Assembly (NCBI GenBank): GCA_900548535.1
Contig: URLG01000060.1
Location: 1 to 15,984, forward strand
DNA: 15,984 nt
Direction: 5' to 3'
Origin: Candidatus Segatella intestinihominis
GTDB taxonomy: Bacteria; Bacteroidota; Bacteroidia; Bacteroidales; Bacteroidaceae
In this document: one piece after another, positions 1 through 5,439 of the stretch
How the letters are laid out: each line of letters starts with the position of its first letter
Numbering within the stretch: position 1 is the stretch's first letter
Translations under genes and position numbers: made by a program
The notes under the pieces: generated by a model
The model's database searches: none
Seen by the model: only the letters and a program-made list of their open reading frames with translations
Told to the model about the DNA's origin: nothing

Positions 1-48
1 TACGAAACGACCGATACGGCCAAATCCGTTAATACCAATCTTAATCAT
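1..48 (-). CDS. gap: Glyceraldehyde-3-phosphate dehydrogenase, type I (N-terminal fragment, cut by window edge)
   Basis: Only the first 16 codons are in the window. They read MIKIGINGFGRIGRFV, the opening of the NAD-binding Rossmann fold of phosphorylating GAPDH, with the GxGRIGR dinucleotide-binding motif. The enzyme converts glyceraldehyde-3-phosphate, phosphate and NAD to 1,3-bisphosphoglycerate in cytoplasmic glycolysis. The ATG at 48-46 is the natural start, because the family begins with this M-(x)-K-I-G-I-N-G-F-G pattern. A Bacteroidota-type promoter lies about 120 bases upstream (170-202), so the messenger would have a rather long leader. The catalytic cysteine and the rest of the gene are outside the window. 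Confidence 0.93.
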   Translation of the reverse strand, partial: MIKIGINGFGRIGRFV

Positions 49-169
49 TGTTCTTTATTATTTAAATTAAAGTTTAAAAATATTACTATTTTAAAGCCCT
101 CAAGCGCATATATGGAGCTGAAACATCCTTTTTTGACGCTAGAAAAGCATTTTTTCTTCTTTTCGAGCG

Positions 170-202
170 CAAAGTTACTAAAAATTTTCTAACTTTGCAA
201 CC
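170..202 (-). promoter_or_regulatory. Bacteroidota-type promoter for gap
   Basis: On the minus strand the -7 element TAACTTTG (177-170) follows a GTTG -33-like element (201-198) with a 20-base spacer. This fits the Bacteroides primary-sigma consensus TTTG-N19/21-TAnnTTTG, with one mismatch in the -33 box. Transcription would start near 166, leaving a leader of about 118 bases before the gap ATG. A second TAACTTTG on the plus strand (190-197) mirrors it, making a 9-bp dyad GCAAAGTTA / TAACTTTGC. That copy could be the -7 box of a divergent promoter towards mscL, although I see no good -33 box for it. Confidence 0.6.
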
Positions 203-311
203 AGAATGAGTATTAAATAAGTTAAAAAAGAATAGTAGAGCTTTAATATAGCTACGTTTTTTACACTTATTATACCATACTGACAACTCTATATTGCAAA
301 ATAGAATTGTT

Positions 312-393
312 AAGGGGGGCTGTAAGGCAATATGTCACGATGAGAAGAGGTGCCAATCCCGCCTCAAGAGCTCCTCACTGGGCATTACACCTT
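312..393 (+). ncRNA. Candidate structured leader RNA upstream of mscL
   Basis: This G/C-rich island in an A/T-rich intergenic region has nested complementary segments. AAGG (312-315) can pair with CCTT (390-393), TGTAA (321-325) with TTACA (385-389), TGAG (341-344) with CTCA (374-377), and GAGG (347-350) with CCTC (362-365). The apical loop TGCC (351-354) could also pair with GGCA (381-384) as a pseudoknot. The arms nest in order and end 42 bases before the mscL start, which suggests a 5' leader element. It matches no riboswitch consensus I know (TPP, FMN, cobalamin, glycine, c-di-GMP, fluoride checked by eye). Individual stems are short, so this remains a hypothesis. The rest of 49-435 holds the gap promoter and otherwise A/T-rich sequence with no convincing gene. 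Confidence 0.3.
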
Positions 394-435
394 ATTATAT
401 ATAGTATATAACATTAAACATAAATAATAAACAGT

Positions 436-870
436 ATGAGTAAATTTTTGAATGAATTTAAGGAATTCGCTATGCGTGGCAATGTGCTCGACATGGCTGT
501 CGGTGTTATCATCGGTGGTGCGTTTGGCAAAATCGTAAGTTCGGTAGTGGATGATGTCATCATGCCTCCTATCGGTTGGCTCATCGGCGGTGTCAACTTC
601 TCCGACCTCAAGGTTACCCTCCCTACCGTCAATGTGGCTGGCGAGGAACTGAAGGCTGCCACCATTAATTATGGCAACTTCCTCCAGACCTGTTTCGACT
701 TCCTCATTGTAGCATTTTGTATCTTCATGCTCATCAAGGTGGTCAACAAGATTGTCAAGAAGAAGGAAGAAGAGAAGCCTGCCGAGGCTCCTAAGGCCCC
801 AGAACCATCTAATGAGGAGAAACTTTTGATGGAGATTCGTGACTTATTGAAGGAACAGAAGCTGGCATAA
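436..870 (+). CDS. mscL: Large-conductance mechanosensitive channel MscL
   Basis: MscL is an inner-membrane channel that opens under membrane tension to release solutes during hypo-osmotic shock. The 144-residue protein has the family layout. An amphipathic N-terminal helix (FLNEFKEFAMRGNVLDMAVG) leads into pore helix TM1 (about 15-44), with the conserved AVGVIIGGAFGKIVSSVVDD stretch. A periplasmic loop follows (about 45-77), then TM2 (about 78-104), and a charged K/E/P-rich linker ends in a cytoplasmic helix (EEKLLMEIRDLLKEQ) that forms the pentameric bundle. The length is typical. The start at 436 fits the conserved MSKFLNEFKEFAMRGN opening. The next gene begins 12 bases after the stop, so the two are probably co-transcribed. 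A candidate structured RNA lies just upstream. Confidence 0.97.
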   Translation: MSKFLNEFKEFAMRGNVLDMAVGVIIGGAFGKIVSSVVDDVIMPPIGWLIGGVNFSDLKVTLPTVNVAGEELKAATINYGNFLQTCFDFLIVAFCIFMLIKVVNKIVKKKEEEKPAEAPKAPEPSNEEKLLMEIRDLLKEQKLA

Positions 871-882
871 TAGGTAGATAGT

Positions 883-1365
883 ATGAATCAGAAGGACTTA
901 TCTCCCGAATTGGAGGCACGAGTGCATCGTGCAGTAGATAATTTCATGGAAGGCTATGGCTGTTGCCAAAGTGTGGTGGCAGCCTTTGCCGACCTATACG
1001 GCTTAAGCGACAACTTGGCGAAGCGCATTGGTGCCGGCTTTGGTGGTGGCGTAGGCAGAATGCGCATGATGTGTGGTGCAGTCTCAGGCATCGTCACCCT
1101 GGTAGGTTTGGATTGCGGACAGACCGAGGGCAGCGACCGTGAGGGCAAGTCAGCCTGTTACAAAGTGGTGCAAGACCTCCTAGCCAAGTCGAAGCAACAG
1201 AACGGTTCTCTCATCTGTGCCGAGATTTTAGGCATCCAAGGTCATGAGAAGGCTCACTCCAGCTACGAGGCATCCCCTAGGACCGCCGAGTACTACAAGT
1301 CTCGCCCCTGCGCAGCCAAAGTAGAGAGTGCCGCCCGCATCTTTGCGGAATACCTGCAAAAATAG
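883..1365 (+). CDS. C_GCAxxG_C_C family cysteine-rich protein
   Basis: This 160-residue soluble protein belongs to the C_GCAxxG_C_C family, named for its spaced cysteines. The function is not established; a redox or metal-binding role is the usual inference. Visible cysteines are Cys27-Cys28 (GYGCCQS), Cys64 in the signature MCGAVSG, Cys78 (GLDCG), Cys92, Cys112 and Cys143. A glycine-rich stretch, GAGFGGGVGRMR (50-61), precedes the signature. No signal peptide is seen, so it is likely cytoplasmic. It starts 12 bases after mscL, and the two probably form a transcription unit. Its stop codon TAG (1363-1365) lies inside the left arm of a 27-bp hairpin, so terminating ribosomes would occlude that structure. 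Confidence 0.85.
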   Translation: MNQKDLSPELEARVHRAVDNFMEGYGCCQSVVAAFADLYGLSDNLAKRIGAGFGGGVGRMRMMCGAVSGIVTLVGLDCGQTEGSDREGKSACYKVVQDLLAKSKQQNGSLICAEILGIQGHEKAHSSYEASPRTAEYYKSRPCAAKVESAARIFAEYLQK

Positions 1366-1425
1366 CGTTTATTCCGCCACGAGCCCCTTCGCACACAAGT
1401 TCGTGGCGGAATAAGCGCTATTTTT
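1358..1425. terminator. 27-bp hairpin, probable bidirectional terminator
   Basis: The segment 1358-1384 pairs with 1399-1425 over 27 bp, with only G-U wobbles at 1368/1415 and 1383/1400 and a 14-base loop. The stem begins AAAAATAGCG and ends CGCTATTTTT, so both strands provide a U-tract at the base. It ends the mscL transcription unit on the plus strand, and could also stop minus-strand transcripts leaving the McrB remnant. The left arm overlaps the last three codons of the preceding gene, including its stop. Confidence 0.85.
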
Positions 1426-1483
1426 GTACCAAACTACACCATGCAGGCATCTAGTTCTTGGGCAAAATAATACGCTTCATCTT

Positions 1484-1798
1484 TTATCTTTTGCCTAAAT
1501 TCAGAATAAAAAGTCTTTGCAAAGGAATATAAGCGGAGAAATAAGGGCGGCGCATAGCAAAGTCCATGCTCTCCACGCTGCGGTCTATATCATTCATCGT
1601 TCCGATGATATAAACATTCTCTGGCACGAAGAATCCATCCTTAAATATGTCGCCATCCTCCACCAGATTCTGATACTGCGTCTGCACCTTTCCCTTCTCT
1701 CCACGATACCCAGGGTCAATAGAAAAGAACAATTCGCCAAATATCTTCGGGATCTCTCCACGATTAATTTCGTCGATGACGAAAACGAAAGGAGATTT
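1484..1798 (-). pseudogene. Internal fragment of a McrB-like AAA+ GTPase
   Basis: The open frame reads KSPFVFVIDEINRGEIPKIF, then continues FGELFFSIDPGYRGEKGKVQ, and later ENVYIIGTMNDIDRSVESMD and FAMRR. This is the Walker B motif (VFVIDEINRGE) and the sensor-1 region (YIIGTMNDIDRS) of the McrB GTPase subunit of McrBC-type restriction systems. There is no start codon and no Walker A part, because a stop (TAG, 1801-1799) lies immediately upstream. After FAMRR the family-like sequence ends and unrelated residues run to a stop. In another frame the tail to 1434 reads TFYSEFRQKIKDEAYYFAQE, which may be a second gene remnant joined to the fragment. I read it as the residue of a deleted restriction or defence locus. 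Confidence 0.8.
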
Positions 1799-1848
1799 CT
1801 AAGTTAAATATACATATTACTATCAACAGACATACACCGCCTCCTTAT

Positions 1849-1956
1849 TTATATTGCTACAGAACCAAAAACGCCCAGTCTAGTAATGCCAAACTTCTCA
1901 CCAAATTGTTGTTTGAAGTTAGCCAGTTGCTTAATACATTCTTGTAATCCAACCAT
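1849..1956 (-). pseudogene. N-terminal stump of a MNT-type nucleotidyltransferase
   Basis: The 35-codon frame begins MVGLQECIKQLANFKQQFGE and ends with FGITRLGVFGSVAI before a stop. The ending is the strand and start of the GSxxR signature (GVFGSVAR in intact proteins) of minimal nucleotidyltransferases, the MntA/AbiEii-like class often paired with HEPN proteins in toxin-antitoxin modules. The frame stops within the signature, and the catalytic D-x-D that should follow is absent, so the product cannot be active. It retains a good promoter (1987-2018). Just after its stop is GGAGGCGGTGT followed by ATG and eight sense codons, then the McrB fragment. Together this looks like a deletion-scarred accessory island. 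Confidence 0.65.
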
Positions 1957-1986
1957 ATTCTATATCTTTATTTTCAGATGATGATG

Positions 1987-2018
1987 CAAAAATAAGAAAT
2001 AAATATCACATCACCAAA
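1987..2018 (-). promoter_or_regulatory. Bacteroidota-type promoter ahead of the nucleotidyltransferase stump
   Basis: On the minus strand TTTG (2018-2015) is followed by a 20-base spacer and TATTTTTG (1994-1987), an exact match to TTTG-N19/21-TAnnTTTG. The predicted start is near 1983, about 27 bases before the ATG at 1956. The promoter appears intact although the gene it served is truncated. It also lies just beyond the ogt stop codon, so it would restart transcription there. Confidence 0.65.
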
Positions 2019-2024
2019 CATTTA

Positions 2025-2615
2025 TTATTTTTCTTGCCCTTTTTCTTGCCCATTCTCCAATTCCAATAAGCATCGCTTGGCTTCTATTCCACCAGCATAT
2101 CCTGTAAGAGCTCCATTGCTCCCCACTACTCGATGGCAAGGGATGAGGATAGAAAGAGGATTGGAGCCGATGGCTTGAGATACGGCTCTTATGGCTTTGG
2201 AATTGCCGATTGCATGGGATACATCCATATAGGTTACTACATCGCCATATGGTATCTCACTTAAAGCCTGCCACACAGACTTCTGAAAATCAGTGCCTGA
2301 CAAAAGCAGGGGAATATCGAATGACTGCCGACTGCCTGCAAAATATTCAGCCAGTTCTCTTTCCGTCTTATCTAGAACGGAAAGTGAATCCTGCAAGGAA
2401 CTTGCTTCTGCCAACAACTCAGGCTTTTCCTGCACAAAAGTTGTATCCACAAGCTCAGCTTTCAGCAGTCGCTTGATACGATTGGCATTTTGCTCCCTTC
2501 TCTTGCTGTTCTTCCAATCGCACAGACACAATTTGCCACCCATCGCTCCAAAGATGACTTGTCCTACAGGAGTTTCCTGTTCTCGACAATACACCTTCTC
2601 CATTTCACCTTTCAT
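2025..2615 (-). CDS. ogt: Methylated-DNA--[protein]-cysteine S-methyltransferase
   Basis: This is a suicide DNA-repair protein that transfers the alkyl group from O6-alkylguanine to its own cysteine. Residues 107-185 form the DNA-binding/active-site domain: FQKSVWQALSEIPYGDVVTY, the recognition helix SKAIRAVSQAIGSNP with arginine finger Arg143, and the active-site motif IPCHRVVGSNGALTGYAGG with nucleophile Cys160. The N-terminal part (about 5-100) corresponds to the variable domain. At 196 residues it is slightly long. The last eight residues are GQEKGQEK, from an exact 12-bp tandem duplication (2028-2051). Met5 (start 2603) is an alternative start. The gene begins 19 bases after the rhodanese stop and probably shares its promoter. 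No Ada-type N-terminal regulator is present, so an Ogt assignment fits better. Confidence 0.94.
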   Translation of the reverse strand: MKGEMEKVYCREQETPVGQVIFGAMGGKLCLCDWKNSKRREQNANRIKRLLKAELVDTTFVQEKPELLAEASSLQDSLSVLDKTERELAEYFAGSRQSFDIPLLLSGTDFQKSVWQALSEIPYGDVVTYMDVSHAIGNSKAIRAVSQAIGSNPLSILIPCHRVVGSNGALTGYAGGIEAKRCLLELENGQEKGQEK

Positions 2616-2634
2616 TACATGATTACAACAAGTT

Positions 2635-3024
2635 TCATTTCACCACAGGCAAGCCTTGCTTTGTCCAATTCAAATAACCGCCTTCCATATCAAAGACTTT
2701 GAAACCTTGGGCTTTCATCTTCTCACAAGCACCATGGCTACGGCGGCCGCTGCGGCAATATACATAATAGGTGTTAGCCTTATCTAGGCTTTTCACCCCT
2801 GCATCGAAAGCCTCAGCATCTAGGTAATCCAATTGCTTGGCTCCCTCCAAATGCCCCTCGGCGTACTCAGCTAGCGTGCGAACATCTAGAATCACTGCTG
2901 TTGTATCAGCCTTAGCCTGACTGATAAATTCTTGTGGAGATAACACAACAATGCCATCCTCGGCACTGCAAGATGCCGTGCCAATTCCAATAGCTGCTAA
3001 TATTGACAATATCGTTTTCTTCAT
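2635..3024 (-). CDS. Rhodanese-like domain lipoprotein
   Basis: This 129-residue protein is an exported single-domain rhodanese, a family that carries sulfur as a cysteine persulfide or acts in redox chemistry. Residues 1-18 form a signal peptide (MKKTILSILAAIGIGTAS), followed by Cys19. The TASC sequence resembles a relaxed lipobox, so a periplasmic or membrane-anchored lipoprotein is likely. The rhodanese fold follows: ILDVRTLAEYAEGHLEGA (45-62), active-site loop Cys90-RSGRRS (90-96), and C-terminal EGGYLNWTKQGLPV. The basic active-site loop resembles sulfurtransferase-type rhodaneses rather than Cdc25-like phosphatases. A strong promoter lies directly upstream and ogt follows after 19 bases. 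The substrate cannot be told from sequence. Confidence 0.9.
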   Translation of the reverse strand: MKKTILSILAAIGIGTASCSAEDGIVVLSPQEFISQAKADTTAVILDVRTLAEYAEGHLEGAKQLDYLDAEAFDAGVKSLDKANTYYVYCRSGRRSHGACEKMKAQGFKVFDMEGGYLNWTKQGLPVVK

Positions 3025-3043
3025 TTTTTTTAGTTTCTTGCGG

Positions 3044-3075
3044 CAAAGTTAAACAATATCTGGTACATCACCAAA
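3044..3075 (-). promoter_or_regulatory. Bacteroidota-type promoter of the rhodanese-ogt unit
   Basis: On the minus strand TTTG (3075-3072), a 20-base spacer and TAACTTTG (3051-3044) match the primary-sigma consensus exactly. Transcription would begin near 3040, about 16 bases upstream of the rhodanese ATG. Confidence 0.75.
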
Positions 3076-3128
3076 TAAAATGGGGAAAAATTGATGATTT
3101 AGGTGAAAGGAGAAAACGACAAAGGCTA

Positions 3129-3414
3129 CTGATGATGTAGAATCAATCAACTGACGATATAGAATCAAGCAACTACCACTGTAGAGTTAAAGAGCTGAAA
3201 GTGTGGGACTTAATCTTGTAAAAACAACTTTCCATACTTCTTCGGACGACCGCCACACATTTTTTCTATGACCGCAGTAATATCATCTGGCGACCGCCGT
3301 GAGATATTACTGCGACCTCCGCACAATCTTCTGACGGTCGCCAAAAGACATGTGGAAAGCTATTTTCACACCATGAGAACGGGGAACTATAGCTAGAAGA
3401 ATGGGGAATTAAAA
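3129..3414. repeat. Degenerate 22-nt periodic array (13 contiguous units)
   Basis: Cutting 3129-3414 every 22 bases gives thirteen contiguous units with related cores at the same phase. Units 1 and 2 (3129, 3151) are identical at 19 of 22 positions, with core TAGAATCAA. Units 3 and 4 (3173, 3195) are weaker relatives, with cores GTAGAGTT and GTGGGACT. Units 6-10 (3239-3348) carry CGACCGCC, TGACCGCA, CGACCGCC, CGACCTCC and CGGTCGCC at unit positions 9-16. Units 12 and 13 (3371, 3393) share GGGGAA and match at 15 of 22. Units 5 and 11 fit poorly but contain complementary CTTTCC and GGAAAG. There are no spacers, so this is not CRISPR; 22 is not a multiple of 3, so coding is unlikely. The flanking parts of the 3025-3554 gap hold only the two promoters and A/T-rich sequence. 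Confidence 0.6.
3273..3314. repeat. 12-bp perfect inverted repeat inside the 22-nt array
   Basis: CGCAGTAATATC (3273-3284) is the exact reverse complement of GATATTACTGCG (3303-3314), with an 18-base centre that itself contains GGC/GCC. Further complementary words flank it: CGACCG (3247-3252) with CGGTCG (3335-3340), and CTTTCC (3228-3233) with GGAAAG (3354-3359). No U-tract follows on either strand, so it is not a standard terminator. A cruciform, an operator or an RNA fold are all possible. Confidence 0.7.
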
Positions 3415-3499
3415 GGTATAAGGATAAGCAATTAAGAACACATTACCGATACATAATCCTATTAAATTCACAAAAAACAAAAAATAAATTCATTTTTCT

Positions 3500-3530
3500 T
3501 TTGTATTTTATACAATTTTCATTATTTTTG
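3500..3530 (+). promoter_or_regulatory. Bacteroidota-type promoter of the cytochrome bd operon
   Basis: TTTG (3500-3503), a 19-base spacer and TATTTTTG (3523-3530) match the TTTG-N19/21-TAnnTTTG consensus. Transcription would begin near 3534-3537, about 20 bases before the first gene's ATG at 3555. This also rules out the upstream in-frame ATG at 3501, which lies in the promoter. Confidence 0.72.
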
Positions 3531-3554
3531 CAACCGAAACCAAAATATGAGCTT

Positions 3555-3767
3555 ATGAAGCATGAGTTATTATACAAGGTATTCCATCTCTATTATGATG
3601 GATTTAGGACGATGACCCTTGGCAAGACCCTTTGGACCATCATCCTCATCAAACTTGTGGTCATCTTTCTGGTGCTCAAACTCTTCTTCTTCCCCGACTA
3701 TATCAATAGCAAGGCAAAAAACAAGGACAAGGCAGAGTTCGTATCCACGGAGATGCTCAAAAGATAA
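3555..3767 (+). CDS. DUF4492 small membrane protein of the cytochrome bd operon
   Basis: This 70-residue protein has a short amphipathic N-terminus with YKVFHLYYDGFRTMTLGKTL, one hydrophobic helix (about 25-47, LWTIILIKLVVIFLVLKLFF), the motif FPDYI, and a charged tail. It matches DUF4492, a family found next to cydAB in Bacteroidota. The recurrent neighbourhood suggests an accessory or assembly subunit of the oxidase, comparable in size and topology to CydX/CydS-type small subunits, but this role is inferred. I start it at the ATG at 3555 because an in-frame ATG at 3501 overlaps the promoter and would add 18 unrelated residues. The stop is 69 bases before cydA. Confidence 0.82.
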   Translation: MKHELLYKVFHLYYDGFRTMTLGKTLWTIILIKLVVIFLVLKLFFFPDYINSKAKNKDKAEFVSTEMLKR

Positions 3768-3836
3768 AACAAAATGCTCAATAGATAAAAAGAATATTAT
3801 ACAAAAACAATAACAACCATAAAACCATTACCGCTT

Positions 3837-5399
3837 ATGACACATTTATTATTAGACATCACCTCTAGTACCATAGATTGGTCGAGGGCACAGTTCGCAC
3901 TCACTGCCATCTATCACTGGCTGTTTGTTCCACTCACCCTGGGACTGGCGCTCATCATGGGCATTGCCGAAACTTGCTATTACCGCACAGGCAAAGGATT
4001 CTGGAAGGAAGTGGCTCGCTTCTGGCAGAAACTCTTTGGCATCAACTTTGCCATGGGCGTAGCCACAGGCATCATCCTGGAATTTGAGTTTGGTACCAAC
4101 TGGAGCAACTACTCCTGGTTCGTAGGCGACATCTTCGGCGCTCCACTCGCCATCGAGGGCATCTTGGCCTTCTTTATGGAGAGCACCTTTGTAGCCGTCA
4201 TGTTCTTTGGCTGGAACAAGGTGAACCGTGGATTCCACCTAGCCTCCACATGGCTCACGGGATTGGGAGCCACCATCTCGGCTTGGTGGATATTGGTGGC
4301 TAATTCGTGGATGCAATATCCAGTGGGACAAGAATTTAATCCCGACACCATGCGCTTCGAGATGACTTCGTTTCTTGACGTAGCCCTCTCACCTTTTGCT
4401 ATCAACAAGTTTACCCACACCGTTACCTCCTCTTGGATTGTAGGAGCGGCATTCGTTGTGGCGGTCAGTTGCTGGTATCTCTACAAGAAGAGACATCAAG
4501 AGCTAGCCATCTCCAGCATCAAGATAGGAGCCTGCGTAGGATTGATAGCTACCCTGCTGGCAGCCATGACGGGCGATAACTCCGCCTATAAAGTGGCACA
4601 GGTTCAGCCGATGAAACTTGCCGCCATGGAAGCATTATACAATGGTGGAGAAAGCGAGGGACTCACCGTGATTGCAGCCGTCAACCCATTCCAGCAAGCA
4701 GACTTTGAACAAGAGAAGGAACCAGCCCTGCGCATCGCCTTCCCTAATGCCCTCTCCTTCCTCGCCACCCGCTCGATGAATGGATATGTGCCGGGAGTCA
4801 ATGACATCCTGAATGGTTATCAGAAGGCTGATGGCACCCAGGAACCATCCGTGGAAGAAAAAATAGCTAGAGGCAAGAAGGCGATAGTGGCTCTCAAGAC
4901 CTACCGTTCGAAAGAAGGAAAAGAAAAAGAACTTGCCAAGAAGGATATTCAGGAGAATATGCAGTACTTCGGCTATGGCTATATCAAGGACAAGAAAGAC
5001 TTGGTGCCTAGCATTCCTATATGCTTCTATGCCTTCCGTGTGATGGTGGGACTGGGCTGTCTGTTCATTCTCTTCTTCGCCATCAGCCTCTTCCTGGTTT
5101 ACAAGAAAGACATCAAGCGATACAGTTGGTTCCTCTTGGCAGCCCTCGCCATGCTGCCATTGGCTTACTTAGCCTCCGAATCGGGATGGATTGTGGCAGA
5201 AATCGGTCGCCAACCATGGACGATACAAGACCTGTTGCCAGTCAATGCCGCCGTATCAGACATCGAGGCTAGCAGTGTGGCTACCACCTTCTTCATCTTC
5301 CTCGCCCTCTTCACCACTATGCTTGCCGTGGAAATCAACATTATGGTGAAGCAAATCAAGAAAGGTCCGGAATACGAAGGAACAAAGGTAATTTCTTAA
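3837..5399 (+). CDS. cydA: Cytochrome bd ubiquinol oxidase subunit I
   Basis: This is the haem-bearing, quinol-oxidising subunit of cytochrome bd, an inner-membrane oxidase that reduces O2 to water with high affinity. Visible landmarks in 520 residues are His27 (AIYHWLF, high-spin haem ligand), Glu107 and Glu115 (EGILAFFMES, proton-channel acids), His194 (KFTHTVTSSW, haem b558 ligand), and Met403 (RVMVGLG, second b558 ligand). QPMKLAAMEALY (257-268) begins the quinol-binding Q loop. The family signature GRQPW is at 457-461. Residues about 325-390 form a charged, lysine-rich segment (KTYRSKEGKEKELAKKD) in the variable loop. Length and ligands indicate an intact enzyme. cydB follows after 40 bases; DUF4492 precedes it in the same operon. 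Confidence 0.98.
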   Translation: MTHLLLDITSSTIDWSRAQFALTAIYHWLFVPLTLGLALIMGIAETCYYRTGKGFWKEVARFWQKLFGINFAMGVATGIILEFEFGTNWSNYSWFVGDIFGAPLAIEGILAFFMESTFVAVMFFGWNKVNRGFHLASTWLTGLGATISAWWILVANSWMQYPVGQEFNPDTMRFEMTSFLDVALSPFAINKFTHTVTSSWIVGAAFVVAVSCWYLYKKRHQELAISSIKIGACVGLIATLLAAMTGDNSAYKVAQVQPMKLAAMEALYNGGESEGLTVIAAVNPFQQADFEQEKEPALRIAFPNALSFLATRSMNGYVPGVNDILNGYQKADGTQEPSVEEKIARGKKAIVALKTYRSKEGKEKELAKKDIQENMQYFGYGYIKDKKDLVPSIPICFYAFRVMVGLGCLFILFFAISLFLVYKKDIKRYSWFLLAALAMLPLAYLASESGWIVAEIGRQPWTIQDLLPVNAAVSDIEASSVATTFFIFLALFTTMLAVEINIMVKQIKKGPEYEGTKVIS

Positions 5400-5439
5400 T
5401 CATAAATTGTAAATTATTCATTATAAATTATACATTGTC

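Noticed and set aside
86..286. 66-codon minus-strand frame upstream of gap
   Set aside because: It runs through the gap promoter (170-202), is Lys/Arg/Phe-rich low-complexity sequence from A/T-rich DNA, and resembles no family.
312..393. tRNA or SRP RNA gene
   Set aside because: The GTGCCAATCCC word recalls a T-loop, but no acceptor stem, anticodon arm or GGAAGNAGC SRP core is present.
3129..3414. CRISPR array
   Set aside because: The 22-nt units are contiguous and diverged, without unique spacers of constant length, and no cas genes are near.
3501..3554. N-terminal extension of the DUF4492 protein
   Set aside because: The upstream in-frame ATG at 3501 overlaps the promoter boxes, and the family-like sequence begins at the ATG at 3555.
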